A stretch of 64,000 bases of DNA from Phytoseiulus persimilis. Taxonomy: Eukaryota > Arthropoda > Arachnida > Mesostigmata > Phytoseiidae. Positions within the stretch are counted from its first letter, which is position 1, and every line of letters starts with the position of its first letter. The notes under the pieces are model-generated. The model did no database searches and was not told the origin of the DNA. It worked only from the letters and a program-made list of their open reading frames with translations. Location: positions 14,322,001 to 14,386,000 of the forward strand of contig CM075103.1 in assembly GCA_037576195.1 (NCBI GenBank), in the 5' to 3' direction. The position numbers were made by a program, and so were the translations under genes. Shown here piece after piece: positions 48,420-60,771 of the stretch.

Positions 48420-51283
48420 GTTTGTCATCGGCGGGAGTTTAGTTGTGGCTAGTTTCGAAAGCACTTGGCAGTCCCCGTGATCGGCCTCGAAGCTGGTTCA
48501 ACATATTTACGTTGGAGCTCACAGCGCTGGGTCATCCACTCGAATCTTCGGGCGTGGGTGAGGCTCGATCCAAACTTCATTTTCCAGAAACGATCTGCGA
48601 GAGGACGCGCTCCGTAGGAAGTCGAGCTCCGACCCGCCGAGACCAGGGCGAGAGTTGTTCCACCTTGCGTGCGCTCGAAACTTCTGACTTCCAGAAGCTC
48701 TATTCAAATATCGAGGAGGGTCATTGTTGGTCTGAAGCACATGTCATGTTTCCCGGGCCAGCTGGGACACCTGCTTGATCAGGTACACTACATTTACATT
48801 TCTAGACAGTCAAATTATGGCTTGCAGGATTCTGGGATTTATGCTCTGGAAAAATAGAGAATTCCGATCGCACGGAACGCCAAAAACTCGCAGAGTTATC
48901 GAGCACTTATGGGACCGATTTCTTCAAAGAATTGCTCACAAGCGCGAGTGGAACTGTGGAAGCTTCCAGCCGCATCGAGAAGCCCAACGATTTGGAGCGT
49001 ACGAGTTCTTCAGTCGAGCCTCGGAGGTCTCAATTCACTTGTGGGCCCTTGGGCGTCCTCATCCACATCATGAGCGTATCCTCAACACCCTGAGCTATGG
49101 GAATGACCAAAGAGACGAGTTCACGGTCGTACTTCAACCTGAGTCGGCCAAAAATTCCGTCTCCTAGCCTCGTTCGACATTTAGAGGGCTTTCTCTTGTA
49201 TTTTTCCGTTCATTACCCCGAAGCCAATGTAGGCAGACGGGAACTCGAGGGATACGACCCACCTGGAGATCCTTTCAACCTCGTCATATCACAGAAGAGG
49301 AGCTGTTGTTGCCCCCTGTTGTTGGCTTCCTTGAAATTTATAGATGCTCCTTATCGTCCGATGTCAGAGGTTGCGCTGTGGGTGGGGAGGCGACCCGACA
49401 CCGACCGAGCAGGGTTCTCGCCCACCAACGAGGACGGGCGGCAACATCTCGTCCTCGGGCGGGCACCTCGACTCTCCGAAAGAATCCGACTTCCAGGAAA
49501 CTCCTGACACCCGGAGCGATTCCAGAACAGGAGCACAAGAGCGCGCACTCGTTCCTTTCGAACTCATCGGCGGAACGGGCGAAGATTTGTTCTCGTTGCT
49601 CGGATTTTTCAATGTTTGCTCATAGAAACGGATTTGTTTGAGTCGTTTCAGCGTGTTCCTCTTTTTAGACTCTTACCTCGCAACGACCGTCATTAAGGCA
49701 AGAAATTCGGACCGCTGGCAATTGAATCTGGGGAGAGGCTCACACAAAAAAGAACTCGAAGGTGAATGGGAAGCGATGTGAAACAATTCGAACGATTCTC
49801 GAGAAGAAGAGAGACACTAGATGTTGAAACAAGGCGGGGCCGAGAGGAAGTTTTTGCCATTGAAAGTCAAAAGGGGCGAAGGACCCGTCGGGGCTTGCCG
49901 GGGGTCAGAGCCTCCGGCCACCAAATAAAGCTCACTGTGCTGTGAAGGGGCTCCGAGAAGCAATGCCTCATTGGACTCCGGGGTGCAGTAGAGAGCCGCG
50001 CAGGCGCTGAAGGGGCCTTAATGTGGGCACCATGAGCACGGCTAGCACGATTGGTCGAAATCACTGATCGGAAGTCCCATTTAACGCGCTGCTCAATGAC
50101 CCCAGGCCGTCGGTGGTGGGGTGGTCGCAGACGGCGGTCTCCCGATATCCGAAGTTCCCGGTCATTTCGACCTTTGCTCTCATGACTACGCCAAATGAGA
50201 CGCATCGAAAAGTTCACAACCGTGAATCCTGTCTCAGCAGCGGATGGCACTTGAGTCCGGACTGGACGTAGGGCCTGGAGTTCCGCGTCCGGGGAGTCGC
50301 ATGCGTCAACAGCGAACTGCGGAACTTGATGGTTCCTAGAGACGAGAGCCATAAAGGCGCAATATGACGGGCCCCGTTTAAACGAATGTCTTTCCCGATT
50401 CATCCTCCACACTCCACGATCGTTTGTGTTCACTCCGGGATTGCAATCGGTATCGATTATCGCAAATTGTTGGTGGAGTCAAATCCTTCGATCCTTCGAG
50501 TGCAGGGTCTTCTTGCTTGTGAGAGTCTTTCCCTGGTATGGATGAGCGAGTCGCGTGATTTTATTTCCGCAAATCAAACCCCGCCTCACGGACTGTCCTT
50601 CAGGCGGAGGCTCCTCTCGAGGGAAGGTTTGATGTAAACGGATTGTCCTATTCAGGAGGTTCTCCATGCGCAAAGTTCGTCCAGCGAGGAACGTTCGTTT
50701 CCCGTTTTTTCGTGCTCCGTGATTTGCGGGACTCGATTATACTTGATCAGTGTAACATTCGGAACAGGAAACAGATTCCTACTGCCTGCTACACGTGACT
50801 CTCTACTGGTTTTTGAGCGTTCGATCAACGTCGTTAGAGTTTGAGGATGGGAATTACAGGAAGGACAAACAAAGCGAAGAAACGCTGAGGGAACCACTCA
50901 CTGTCAGAGGTGCGGGACCGGGTCTGGCAAGGAGAACAGAACGCACCCAGAAAGGTACAGACGACGAAGCAGGCGTTACGGCAGACAGCAACTGAAGATT
51001 AAGTTGGTGAGCAGGAGACGGCCGATGGGGGAACGGGAAGAAAGAGAGAATCAGGAGGGGCGGAATAGCAGCAGGCGGAGAAGAACGGGGAGTGGGGAAT
51101 CAAAAAGGAGATGCGGGACGTCGGCCTAGCGGGTCGGGAGTGGAGGAGCGGGGAGCAGGGAACCAGCCGGCTAATGATCGCTCGCAGCTCGCCATGCGTT
51201 GCTAATGGAAACCAATATCGACTAAATGCCCTTGGCTGATCTTCCCTCTCTTTTTCGGTTGCCTGTAGGGTTGGCAGATTCCT

Positions 51284-51319
51284 CGACCGACCGACCGACT
51301 GACTTACTGACTAACTAAC
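51284..51319 (+). repeat. degenerate GACC/GACT/AACT tetranucleotide tract
   Basis: Consecutive units CGAC, CGAC, CGAC, TGAC, TTAC, TGAC, TAAC, TAAC form a decaying tetranucleotide microsatellite. Confidence 0.75.
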
Positions 51320-54300
51320 GTGTTGTTCAAGCGGCACCAGCGGATCCGCTTCGGTCTCGATGATCAGCCGATCTGAGACTTCCGGAGAAAGTCACAAATA
51401 GAACTACGGCTCACTGCATACCCTCCGTCCGCTCTCCTGGTCCTTGAGCTCAGTCGCTCACCCCGCTCTGCTCGTGTCCCTGCTCTCCGGGTTTCTGTTT
51501 CCCCGTGCTCTGCGAGTAACTCCCCTCACTGATGAGTAGTAGATAGACTAGATGCCTCTGACGTCTCCCACCTAATTTCCGTTGCAAATCTGTTATTCAG
51601 TGAGTCAGCACAGTCAGCGACGGAGATTAGAAGAGCGGAGAAGTCTGAGAACTAAACGGCACTGAGGAATAAACGAGCTAGATTCCTCCCAATCAGGCGC
51701 CGCCTTGAAGCTGAAGCTCCTTGTTGACCGCGTCTCTGAAGTTCGGCCTTCTTGGGCACAGAAAACGTGGACTGAAACTTCTGTCTCTCTAAGCGGACGA
51801 GGGGGTTCATGTTCCTGACGGCCGAAGAACAAGTAACATTTCGTTCCCGGAGTTAGACACGATGGTCGGATCATCTCTACTTCGCAGCTCCCGCATTCAT
51901 CACAATGATAAGTTTTCCGCCGGAGTTGCCGCCGCTAATTCTCAAGCTTAGCGCGATTCGCTCGCGGAATAGCGAACCATCCGATACTCGAGGAAGAGGA
52001 CCGGCTCATCATGCAGGAAGTTTCGAACTCCGACGATGAGAACCACCTCGAGTTGCTCATGGAACAACTCTTTGGGCTTTCCGCTTTCCAAACCAAACAC
52101 TCCAAAAGTCAGAGCCGGCGATGACTGTTCTCCAAGGTAAATGAAGTCTACCACTACAGATGAATCGCTGCAGGCGGAACACATGCCCACATCCATGGAT
52201 CTATTGTCCTAACGAACCGGTGTGCTGCGGGCGCCATGTTGATTTTCACCACGCTCACTACGGAACGGGGCTCCAGTACACCGCCAAAACTCCGGGAATG
52301 TCCTGATGTGGATAAATATACTTTGGAGCGCGAACTGAATCCACACGGACTCGAGGCGTTTCTCCAGGAAACTGAGGAGGACGGAAGGAGAGCTAATTCC
52401 CAGTCGGAGTCCCAGGTTCCTGAAGCGCGTACGCAAGCAGCCAGCCCGCGTCCTCCTCTTCACCGACGTTATCGCATCTCGCTGACTGGCCCACAGGACG
52501 TGTTGGGGCAAGTTTGAAAAATTCAGCCAACCTGAGAGCCCAATCGTTCCGCTCGTGGGCTATATCACGACGATCCTCGTCGTCGCGCTATGACTGTTGG
52601 AAGGGCTACAGGCGCTAAACTCCTGAAGTGTCGAATGAACACATCGGAGAATTCGTGTGCATAATGCCACCGTCGGACGGCACAGGGGGATTCGGTAGCC
52701 GGTTGCGTAGAGTATCTTCGCAAACAGTGTCCAGGACCGGTCGGACATCAAATGTTTGCGTTCGGAGGTAGAGGCTCGCCGTCGCTCCGAAACGATGTTC
52801 CAATGAAGCGTCCCGAAAACCCTCTGGAAGGGTCGGCCGAGACACGCATCCTCACAGGAACTGGCCGCAAAGTTTTCCGCTAAGAGCGGCCAGAAAAACA
52901 GGACGAAAAACACAGCCGGAAGTTGTTGCAGGGTCGAGCGGAAATGAACCAACCGGGTACCGGAGCCATTCGAAGGAATTCTCTCGACGAAACACAGCCT
53001 GGCTCTCAGAAAAACCCTCTTCTCCGAGGCGCGAGCTCAGTGAAGCCGGAAATTCCGCTCACAATAATCCGGAGCAAGAATTGACCTTTCGAGCACAAGC
53101 AGCCAATGAAAAGCTCAACCCAGGTTTTGGGACTCAATCCCGTGGGCTTGATGGGCTCGGGTGAGGAGTCCGCTTTGGAACAGATCGAGACACACCCTGG
53201 GGCGGCTGTAGCCCAAACCGTAAGCCGGGAAGCCCTCCTCATCGCCTGTGTACGACGTTTCCCGTGTAAACGTATAATTTACGGCACTTCGGGGACTCCT
53301 AACCTAGACCAAACCAGGCTGGCGGGAGTTTCGTTCGAGCTCGACGCCTTCTTGCCAGCCTCATTCTGGTTCCGCTCCCTTATGCTGCCGTTAACTTTCG
53401 CGTTTATTCCGGGCTCACTCAGCGATCGAGCAAGAAACAAATGTGCGACATGAAGTCAGTTCGCGATCTCGCGGTGGAGTTGGTTCTGTCTCGGAAAGCG
53501 AAAACAGACCTATGTAGGGAATGAGTGCGCTCAATGGAGTGGACGAAATTTTCACTTCCTCGGGTCCTTATCGTCTTTTTTTTTCGGCTCTCTCGAGACA
53601 AGTCTCAGATGTCAGACTCATTTTTTCTCTCAGACTCCAAAGTCGCTAATGGCGAATGAAAGAGTTTTGAGACTTTCACAGAAACCATGTGGGAATACTA
53701 TTTCGGAAATAATGGTCTTCGAAGACTACTCGGAGCGCCAGGGAGAGGCTGGCAGCTCAAGGGAACGTCGTGTCAAAAGAGGAGGAGAATTCTGAGTGTG
53801 ACGTTTCTTTTCATGAGACTACATGAAGAACATCGATCCGGTTCGTTCTGAGGTCGGTGAGAGACACCGGCTCCCGGAGAGGCTACATTAATTATTTGAT
53901 TGAAGTATCAGGAGATTGTCGGTCTGTGTGGTCCGGTTATAATCGCTCCTACGCTCCCATAGAGAGAGAAAATTACGGAAAGACGGATTGAAGTTCGAAG
54001 ACCTAGTTCCCGATCATCGGTGTTCATTGCGCTCCGGGGCTCTTCGTGACTCCCAGAGAGGAGCGAAGCCTCTATTCTGTCTCTTCACACCGGGTTCTCA
54101 GTTCCCGATGCGTCTGATCTACTAGTGGAATCTGTCCCCGCTGATCAAGTTTCGCGCATGGATCGAACATCCTCGAGAGACTGGAGGGCCTCGCATGCAC
54201 CTAATGTTTCAGAAGCACGGAGTCAGCACCGACGCGTGTGCTTCCCAACGCCGTAAATTAAGTCTGGCTGCAATCGACAGCCAAGATCAGCGATCGTCCC

Positions 54301-54858
54301 TCGAAGAAGAATCAAGCTCGAACTTGTCTCAGAGGGAGATCATCTTCGACGCTGATCGGTGTGGAAAACTCAGGAAAAGTTGCCGATAGAACCTATCCGA
54401 GAATATCACGCTCCTATCTTTGACTTCGGTAGATGCGAGTTGTAGATCAATTTTAGATTACAGTCTCAATTTCCCTCTATTCGCGATGCGTAACTCCTCG
54501 AGGCCCCCTCAATGGGCCCGTTTAGCTGTTCAGCTTGTAACACTCGTTGAACATCCTGGCCGCTCGCCAAGAAAAGGAGTAATTGACCATGGAAGACGGG
54601 GTTGATCCTCCCGCAGTCATGACGATGGTTCCTTCTAACTCGGAGGTATGATGTCGAAGTGGGATCGTGGCATTGTTCTGTCTGGATATCTTCACGCTCG
54701 CTCCATCTTCGCAGGGTATCACGAATATGTCGTATCGCAACCTGAGACATATCGATGTTGCATCTGATTGCGATCCTCTACATGGAACGAGTCCGTGCAT
54801 TCTGAAGACGGAGTTTTTCTGTGCAAATAAGAGCAGACATCGATTCCCGAATCTCGAG

Positions 54859-54939
54859 AACTCGAAAATCAGTTCCCGAGTCGAAAACTCGAAAATCAGT
54901 TCCCGAGTCGAGAACTCGAAAATCAACTCCCGAGCCGAA
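54859..54939 (+). repeat. 27-bp minisatellite, three copies
   Basis: A 27-base unit beginning AACTCGAAAATCAGTTCCCG is repeated three times head to tail at 54859, 54886 and 54913, with one to a few differences. Because 27 is a multiple of three, several frames on both strands stay open and read as nine-residue repeats (NSKISSRVE on the plus strand). This explains the open frames here without implying a protein. The array decays into related, diverged units to about 55140. Confidence 0.9.
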
Positions 54940-55140
54940 AACCGATTTCCGACCCCTAAATGAATTCCCGACTCCGAAATCGATTTCCGATTCGAGAACT
55001 GATTTTTCGGTCAGGCATCGGTCAAATGAACTCGTTGACTGGACGCGGAAGCCTCTGACGAGTCAAAGAAGACTCGGAATAGTAGAATTTTCGACTCCGA
55101 AGTTAATTTTCCATTCGGAGATCAATTTTAGAGTTTCCGA
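54940..55140. repeat. diverged units related to the 27-bp repeat
   Basis: The segment is a chain of CGATTTCCGA, AATTCCCGACTC, ATTTTCGGTC and TTAATTTTCCATTCGGA-like words. It alternates between TTTTCCGA and its complement and is clearly related to the adjacent minisatellite and to 60465-60660. Confidence 0.6.
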
Positions 55141-55291
55141 ATTTCGAAAATTGAAGTCTGAATAGGAGTCACCACATCTCGGTGTGGTGGAAGATTCTGG
55201 GCAAAACCATCGAGTCTCTGAGATTCACATGGATAGCCGGAATTCTGTAATGACTCTACCACGGTTCCAAACAAACGGACGGAAGGTGCCA

Positions 55292-55303
55292 CCCCCCCCC
55301 CCC
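55292..55303 (+). repeat. poly-C run (12)
   Basis: Twelve consecutive C bases. Confidence 0.95.
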
Positions 55304-55985
55304 TCCGCGTCTTCTAGGGAGGAACATTGTCCAACACACCTTTCTACGGGCCCGACGCGAGTTTCTGAGCGGGTAACGGGAACAGCTTCGTCTGGAGAGT
55401 CGGGATCGATTGGATATCGTAGGTGGGGAATGACGTGAAAGTGTGGACGAGGCTTAGAAAGGCGGGCAGAAAAGTTGGGAGACTTTGGAGGTGCGTGAGG
55501 AGCGAACCATCTCCGAGTCGAACAATGGCGCCTCTTCTAGTCGTTCAATAGAAGCCGACCAGCCGAATCATAGAGTTGAGAGAGCTCCCGAGAAGACGGA
55601 AATGAGCGCTGTCGAGTGGAGGCCACTAGGATGGGAAAAGAACTCGATAATTGGGAACTTCCAAAAATAATGAAGGAGGAATCTATGAATCTCGGAAAGA
55701 CACGCATTTACGCGTGAGGTCCTGAGATTCGGAGGATGTTCTTGTGAGGATCTCTTTAACAGGGAGGGGATCAAATCGGGCGATCGCCCCTCTGCCCCGT
55801 ATTTTTTCCGCAATCCGAATTCCAGGTGAAACACGTGGAATCGAAAAGTACAGCGCTCCCAGTATCTGACACATGGATGCACTTGTCTTTTGATTCAGCC
55901 ACAGCTTTACGTGCGGTGGGATACTATCCTCACCCCGTCCATGGCATCCTTGCATCTTTCATGGTACTTCTTTTTCGGCGGTTGA

Positions 55986-55998
55986 GGGGGGGGGGGGG
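55986..55998 (+). repeat. poly-G run (13)
   Basis: Thirteen consecutive G bases following GTTGA. Confidence 0.95.
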
Positions 55999-58900
55999 CG
56001 AGTATCCCAGTACTATGATCCGAGCGATTTGCTCCAAAAGCGCCTCGAGCCATCCCCGGAACTCTCACCTAATCGACTTACCGTGAAATTCTTCCCGCTC
56101 GCATCAGAACTCGGAAGCACTACTACTCGAACATCCGATCGGGCTTCTGCGGGCAGAGAAACGGCAGGAATAGGGCCATCACGCGGTGTTGAGCAAGGTT
56201 TTCGTTCAGGGCGAACAGTCAATGCTATCCCCGGGAACACCCTCGAAAGCTCCGAAAGGCTTCATGCCGATCTGATCGTTGGTTTGAGAGAATTCGGAGG
56301 ACAAACGTTCACAGCGAGAGGGACAATGCCTCCTGCCTCCCTCAAGTACATTAGGAGCTGGGCGATTGAGCCTCTGTGGATGGTGGTATCTGGTTTGATA
56401 GCACTCCATCTAGAATGCCTCAAAGTTTCAAGTCTGTCCGACAAGTGCTTTTGGAGGCGAGGAATGGAAGCTGTCCGGACAGATGAACATGGATACTATT
56501 CTTCAGAAACATAGGTATCAGTGTTTAGCAGATTCGCTCTTCTTACAAAAGAATCGAAAACTTTCCGATGAAGCAATTCTCTCGCTCAGAGGGCGACCCA
56601 CGCTACGCGAACCACCGACGAACTCTACATGAGAAAGGCTGGATCATCGGAATGAGTCGGGTATTCCACTCCTGTATCACAGGTTTCCACCAGCTTAGCT
56701 GGACTTCAGTTCGCCAACATTCCCCAGTTGGTGGTGGTGGCGAGCTCGGGCTTCATTATCTCGGTCATTCTGTATCCTCGTCACAGAGCCTGAGGTCTCC
56801 TTCGTGCCCGTTGCGACACTCGCCAGACACCTCTGGGGAAGTGGAACCGCTTCATTCCGCAGATAGGAAATGAAACATTGCCGTAGTCCTTTCCAGGACA
56901 TTTGCCTCGCACTTCTCGCAGTCTCTGCACGAGAAACATGAGTTTACGCCCCTTTGTGATGGGGCCCGAAGGAACGTATACCTCAGGCGATGATATCAGA
57001 CCACGCTAGTGGTATAAGCGGCGAATGAAGACCTCAACCCACTCCCGATTCGGGATCAAGGAACAAGAACCATGAGCAAAGTTGGAAGGTTTTCCGAGAG
57101 CTTAGATCGCAATCCTCGGATCGGGTTCAAATGAAGCTGGAGCTGTGATCGATGAAGGATGCTCGCCGGAGGTCACAATGGGAATAGCGGGACGATTGTG
57201 AGAACGCGACATTCATTGATCGCGAGGGTCCATTGAGAGGCGATCGTGGGTTTCAACTCGAGCTGATTGGAACAACTCCGAGTGCAAACATTATCATTTG
57301 AATCAGTCAGCAACACAAACCGTGGAAGTGAGATAATGAGAAAATCAGGGGAGAGAATCCGTTCACAAAGGCTCCCAATGGAGACCCCTCTCCCCCCTTT
57401 GCCGTCGCAAGTCTTCGACAGGACGACGCAGGAAAGAACAGAACATTCGACGACCGGACTTCGAGTCTGACTCTTCGTCACGGAGGCAGCAAGGCAAAGC
57501 GACCAGCGGGCTAGCCGGCCGTTCCGCATTAGCATATTATATTATGTCTTCTTATTATCACCATCATCATCGTCCTCACCGTCGATAGTGCTGGCCACAA
57601 AGACCTCCGATGACGGTCCAGTGGGGGCTGGCTGCTCATTGCACGGGAGAATTCAGCAACAATTGATGGAGAATGGAGAGCAGTTTGAGACAGTGGGAAA
57701 GTTTCAGGGAAGGGAATAATTAAGACAACGAGGTAGGATGGATACGAGCTACGCCGGAGTGAGTGGAAAGGAGGGCACTATTGTGGTGGGGTCCCGTGGA
57801 GCGTGAGTCGCCAGAACGGCAGCTTAACGGGACGCCAAACGACGGAACAGCGCACAGAGACTTGGGATGAGAGGGAATCTTCCAGTGTGAACAGAAGCAC
57901 GTGAGCAGTTCGCAGCCATGAGCTCCCCCCCCGTCGGGAGGGGATTCAGCTCAAGAATCAAGCTGCGCACTACATGTCCCTGGGAACTCTCGAGATTGAT
58001 TCAAAAGTTGTATTTCGTTGTCGCGTTGCCGGATGTTGATAGCGGTATTTTTTTGATGACAATTTCATGAATCGGAGCACACACACCTGAGCAGCGAAGG
58101 ATTCATCAAGGAGCGAAGGGGCCATTTCGATTTGCCCTGATAGCTGCTCCTGATCCACTCAATATTGTTCTTTTTTGGAGTCTAGTACGGGTGTTACGAT
58201 GTGAGTGGGCGGTATATTCAGGGAGCGCGATGAGATGAGGACAGAACTTCGGAGGGATAAAAGGAACCGGATGTTGGACGAGTCGCTCTGAACAAGGGTA
58301 AGCTTGGAGACTCCAGAGTTCGAAGTGCCATTCTTTTCCATGAAGGGAGCTTGAACTCATGTCGTGGTGGCAGCGGATTATTTATCCGAGGTATCGTCTG
58401 CGCAACGAGATGGAAAACTAACCAATCAAGGAGTATTTAGTGCCGGTATCGGGTCAGGCGCTATTCGACCTTGCCGACATCCCTGAATCTTCTCGGAGTT
58501 CTCGGCTGCGTGAAGCTTCAACTTGGTTTCTCTGAGATCAGGTTCTCCTGAGCAGGAATCTCAGGATAAATGAGTCGCCCATCATGAGTTTGCCGCCTCA
58601 GGCTGAAGCCCCAAAAGCACACATGGACAGCCCATCCTGGCTGGAGAGCATCGCAACCAACATATTTTTCATGTCAAGGAACCATCTTCCAGGAGCTACC
58701 GCGAGGTATTGATCTAGAACGATCGGAATGAGCGTTACGGGAACGCTCCCGCGAATGATATGCGGCTGCCGGTAGCCGGCGACGGACGGCTCGATCTTCT
58801 GATGCAACGATCGAACAAAATTTACGGCAAAAGCCTTTCAACAGGGCGACATCATGCGATTCGGCCATTCCGTTCATTTGCTGCGAACGGCTTCCGAGAC

Positions 58901-60073
58901 GACGGGGATGGAACGAACATCGCAGAATGAAACCCGCCCGGGCGCTCGCAAGTTGTGTTTTCCTTGCAACCATCTCTTATCGCTCTGTTTCCTTCTCCGG
59001 GTTTGAACTGGGTCGGAGCAGGGTACTACGTGCCCGTTGATATCATCCCGGTGCCCACGGGGAGCGAGGAGCGGGAACGCCGCCCCGGTTTTCCCTGTCT
59101 TCACGCGAACCCCGCCGCCCGAGAAGAATAAGGAAACGAAACACTTTTATGCACACAACGAGGAAGGCAATGAGAACGGAATAAGCGAACAACGAAAGAC
59201 TCTGACCGGCATGCGGCGCTGCTGAAAAACGGAGGGACCACCTCCGTGCACGTCTATTCCCGGCATATCGTCGTGTGATACGAGAATAACTTGGAGAGCA
59301 CGTCGTCGTAACTTGGAATAAGTCGGGAACAAACGGTGATCAAGGATCGACTTTGTGCTGACTCACGTCTGGGAAACGTTCGTGTTGCGACATCAATAGC
59401 AAACGTCTTACGTCTAGGGATTCAAACGTCGGGGATCTGTGCGGCATGCCTGTCGGGCTCTTCCCGCTCCTCTGCGCCCTGGAACTTCTCCTCCTTATCG
59501 GGAGCGGGCTGCGGCCAATCACCCAGACGATCCCGTTGAGAAACTCGGTCTCCATCACGCGAAACAATGATGCGATTTCGGACGAGCCGCTGGCAACGAC
59601 AATCAAGTAGAGCTTGATGGCCATCAAGAAGTGCGCGCTCGCACCGACACACCGGAGTTTAGAGTTTATTCGAGCGTCTACGACTTCCAACCGCCCGCAG
59701 AGGCGGAGAACACGACTTCGTGAATCATTCTTCAGGCTACATATCCACGCAGACCAGGAACAAGGAACCGAATGGAATTCGCAGAAAGAGATGCGGGAAC
59801 CGCGCTCGAGCTGTGGAGTTCATGAGCAGCGCCCGAGTTCGTTCTTAACTGCCCCTCAGGGCACTCGGCAGATTGCCGTTGCGAGCTGTAAAGCTGATAG
59901 CGGCTGATGTAACTGATGGCGATGCGGGCAACGAATTCAACTCACAAGCTGATCGCTGATCTCACCCGACATCGGGAGGGAGCTGTTGTCCAATTGAAAT
60001 AGATTACTACTTGTATCCTCACCATTCGATGCCCACGACTCTAACTAACACAGAGCTCTGTCACCTTCCGCAG

Positions 60074-60077
<4 letters not shown>
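55999..60077. other. no supported gene
   Basis: A 161-codon plus-strand frame (56029-56514) is the longest here. It contains a hydrophobic stretch (AIEPLWMVVSGLIALHLEC) but has no splice support, and opposite frames are open. The remainder has only short frames. Confidence 0.4.

Positions 60078-60113
<36 letters not shown>
60078..60113 (+). repeat. (CT)n microsatellite
   Basis: About fourteen uninterrupted CT units, then TATCTCTCT. On the minus strand it is a GA repeat, a typical target of GAGA-type factors, though no such function can be shown here. Confidence 0.95.
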
Positions 60114-60464
60114 GCGCTTGCTCTTGTTCAATTTTTTACATGAATTTCCTCTTTCGGTATCTCGATTCCTCGGGACGTTCGGTTTTCGAAAGATTCCGAT
60201 CAGCTCAGCCAGAATCATTGGAAACCGGGCCTCTCGACTCCCATGCGGCCCGCGCACATCCTCTCTTCCGGTTCATTTTCGCAATCAGGCTCATTCACGT
60301 TCCGGCTCGTTTCCGCATCAACTCAACCAGAGCCAACCACTTCGAGTGCTACAGCCCGCGCTGAGGACCCGTTGACGACTGCGGCATTCTCCAAGGAAAA
60401 GATCCGATTCCTGTTCCGATGTGCGCGCTTTCTGGGCGTCACGCACAGGATCAGATATCAATTT

Positions 60465-60660
60465 TCGAATCTTGATTTTTTTTGAAAATCAATTCCCGGC
60501 TCGAAAATCCGATAATTTAAAGTCTTCTGGGACGCGTGAGATGCTCCGGAATTTAGTCTACGAGAGCGTTTGACCGATGACTGACCGGAATCATTTCCCG
60601 ATTCTGGAATGAATTTCCGAGTCGGAGAATGATTTTCGGGTCGGAAATTAATTTCCGAAC
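60465..60660. repeat. diverged repeat related to 54859-55140
   Basis: This contains TTTTTTGAAAATCAATTCCC, CGGCTCGAAAATCCG, TTTCCCGATTCTGG, GAATTTCCGAGTCGGAG and ATTTTCGGGTCGGAAATTAA in succession. These are the same words and alternating orientation as the 54.9-55.1 kb array, about 5.5 kb away. It may be a second copy of a decayed dispersed repeat. Confidence 0.55.
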
Positions 60661-60675
60661 TCTCGATATCCGCAG

Positions 60676-60771
60676 ACTGATGTCTACACTTGATGATAGC
60701 GAACTATTCGGCGTTGAGATTGAGGAAAAGCTCGACTCAAGAGATCCGAACCTCGATTCATTGTCAACCAG
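60676..60771 (+). CDS. candidate short exon, unknown protein
   Basis: A GATATCCGCAG acceptor ends at 60675 and a clean AACCAG followed by GTGAGGGAG donor begins at 60772. Between them an ATG at 60680 opens 30 codons plus two bases, giving an acidic peptide (MSTLDDSELFGVEIEEKL, then DSRDPNLDSLST). It lacks the Arg/Ser excess of chance frames in this window. Third-position GC is about 45 percent, so composition does not help. It lies immediately after the diverged repeat. No neighbouring exon was identified. It could be a first coding exon or an internal one. Confidence 0.22.

Larger units (their letters stand above)
43177..54858. other. no supported gene
   Basis: The longest sparse part of the window. 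Frames up to 193 codons (44471-45052, plus) and 188 codons (49867-50433, minus) exist. Both have background third-position composition and Arg/Ser/Pro-rich translations, and neither shows splice support. 51000-51130 is purine-rich. 53590-54190 has almost no open frame on either strand. Confidence 0.4.
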
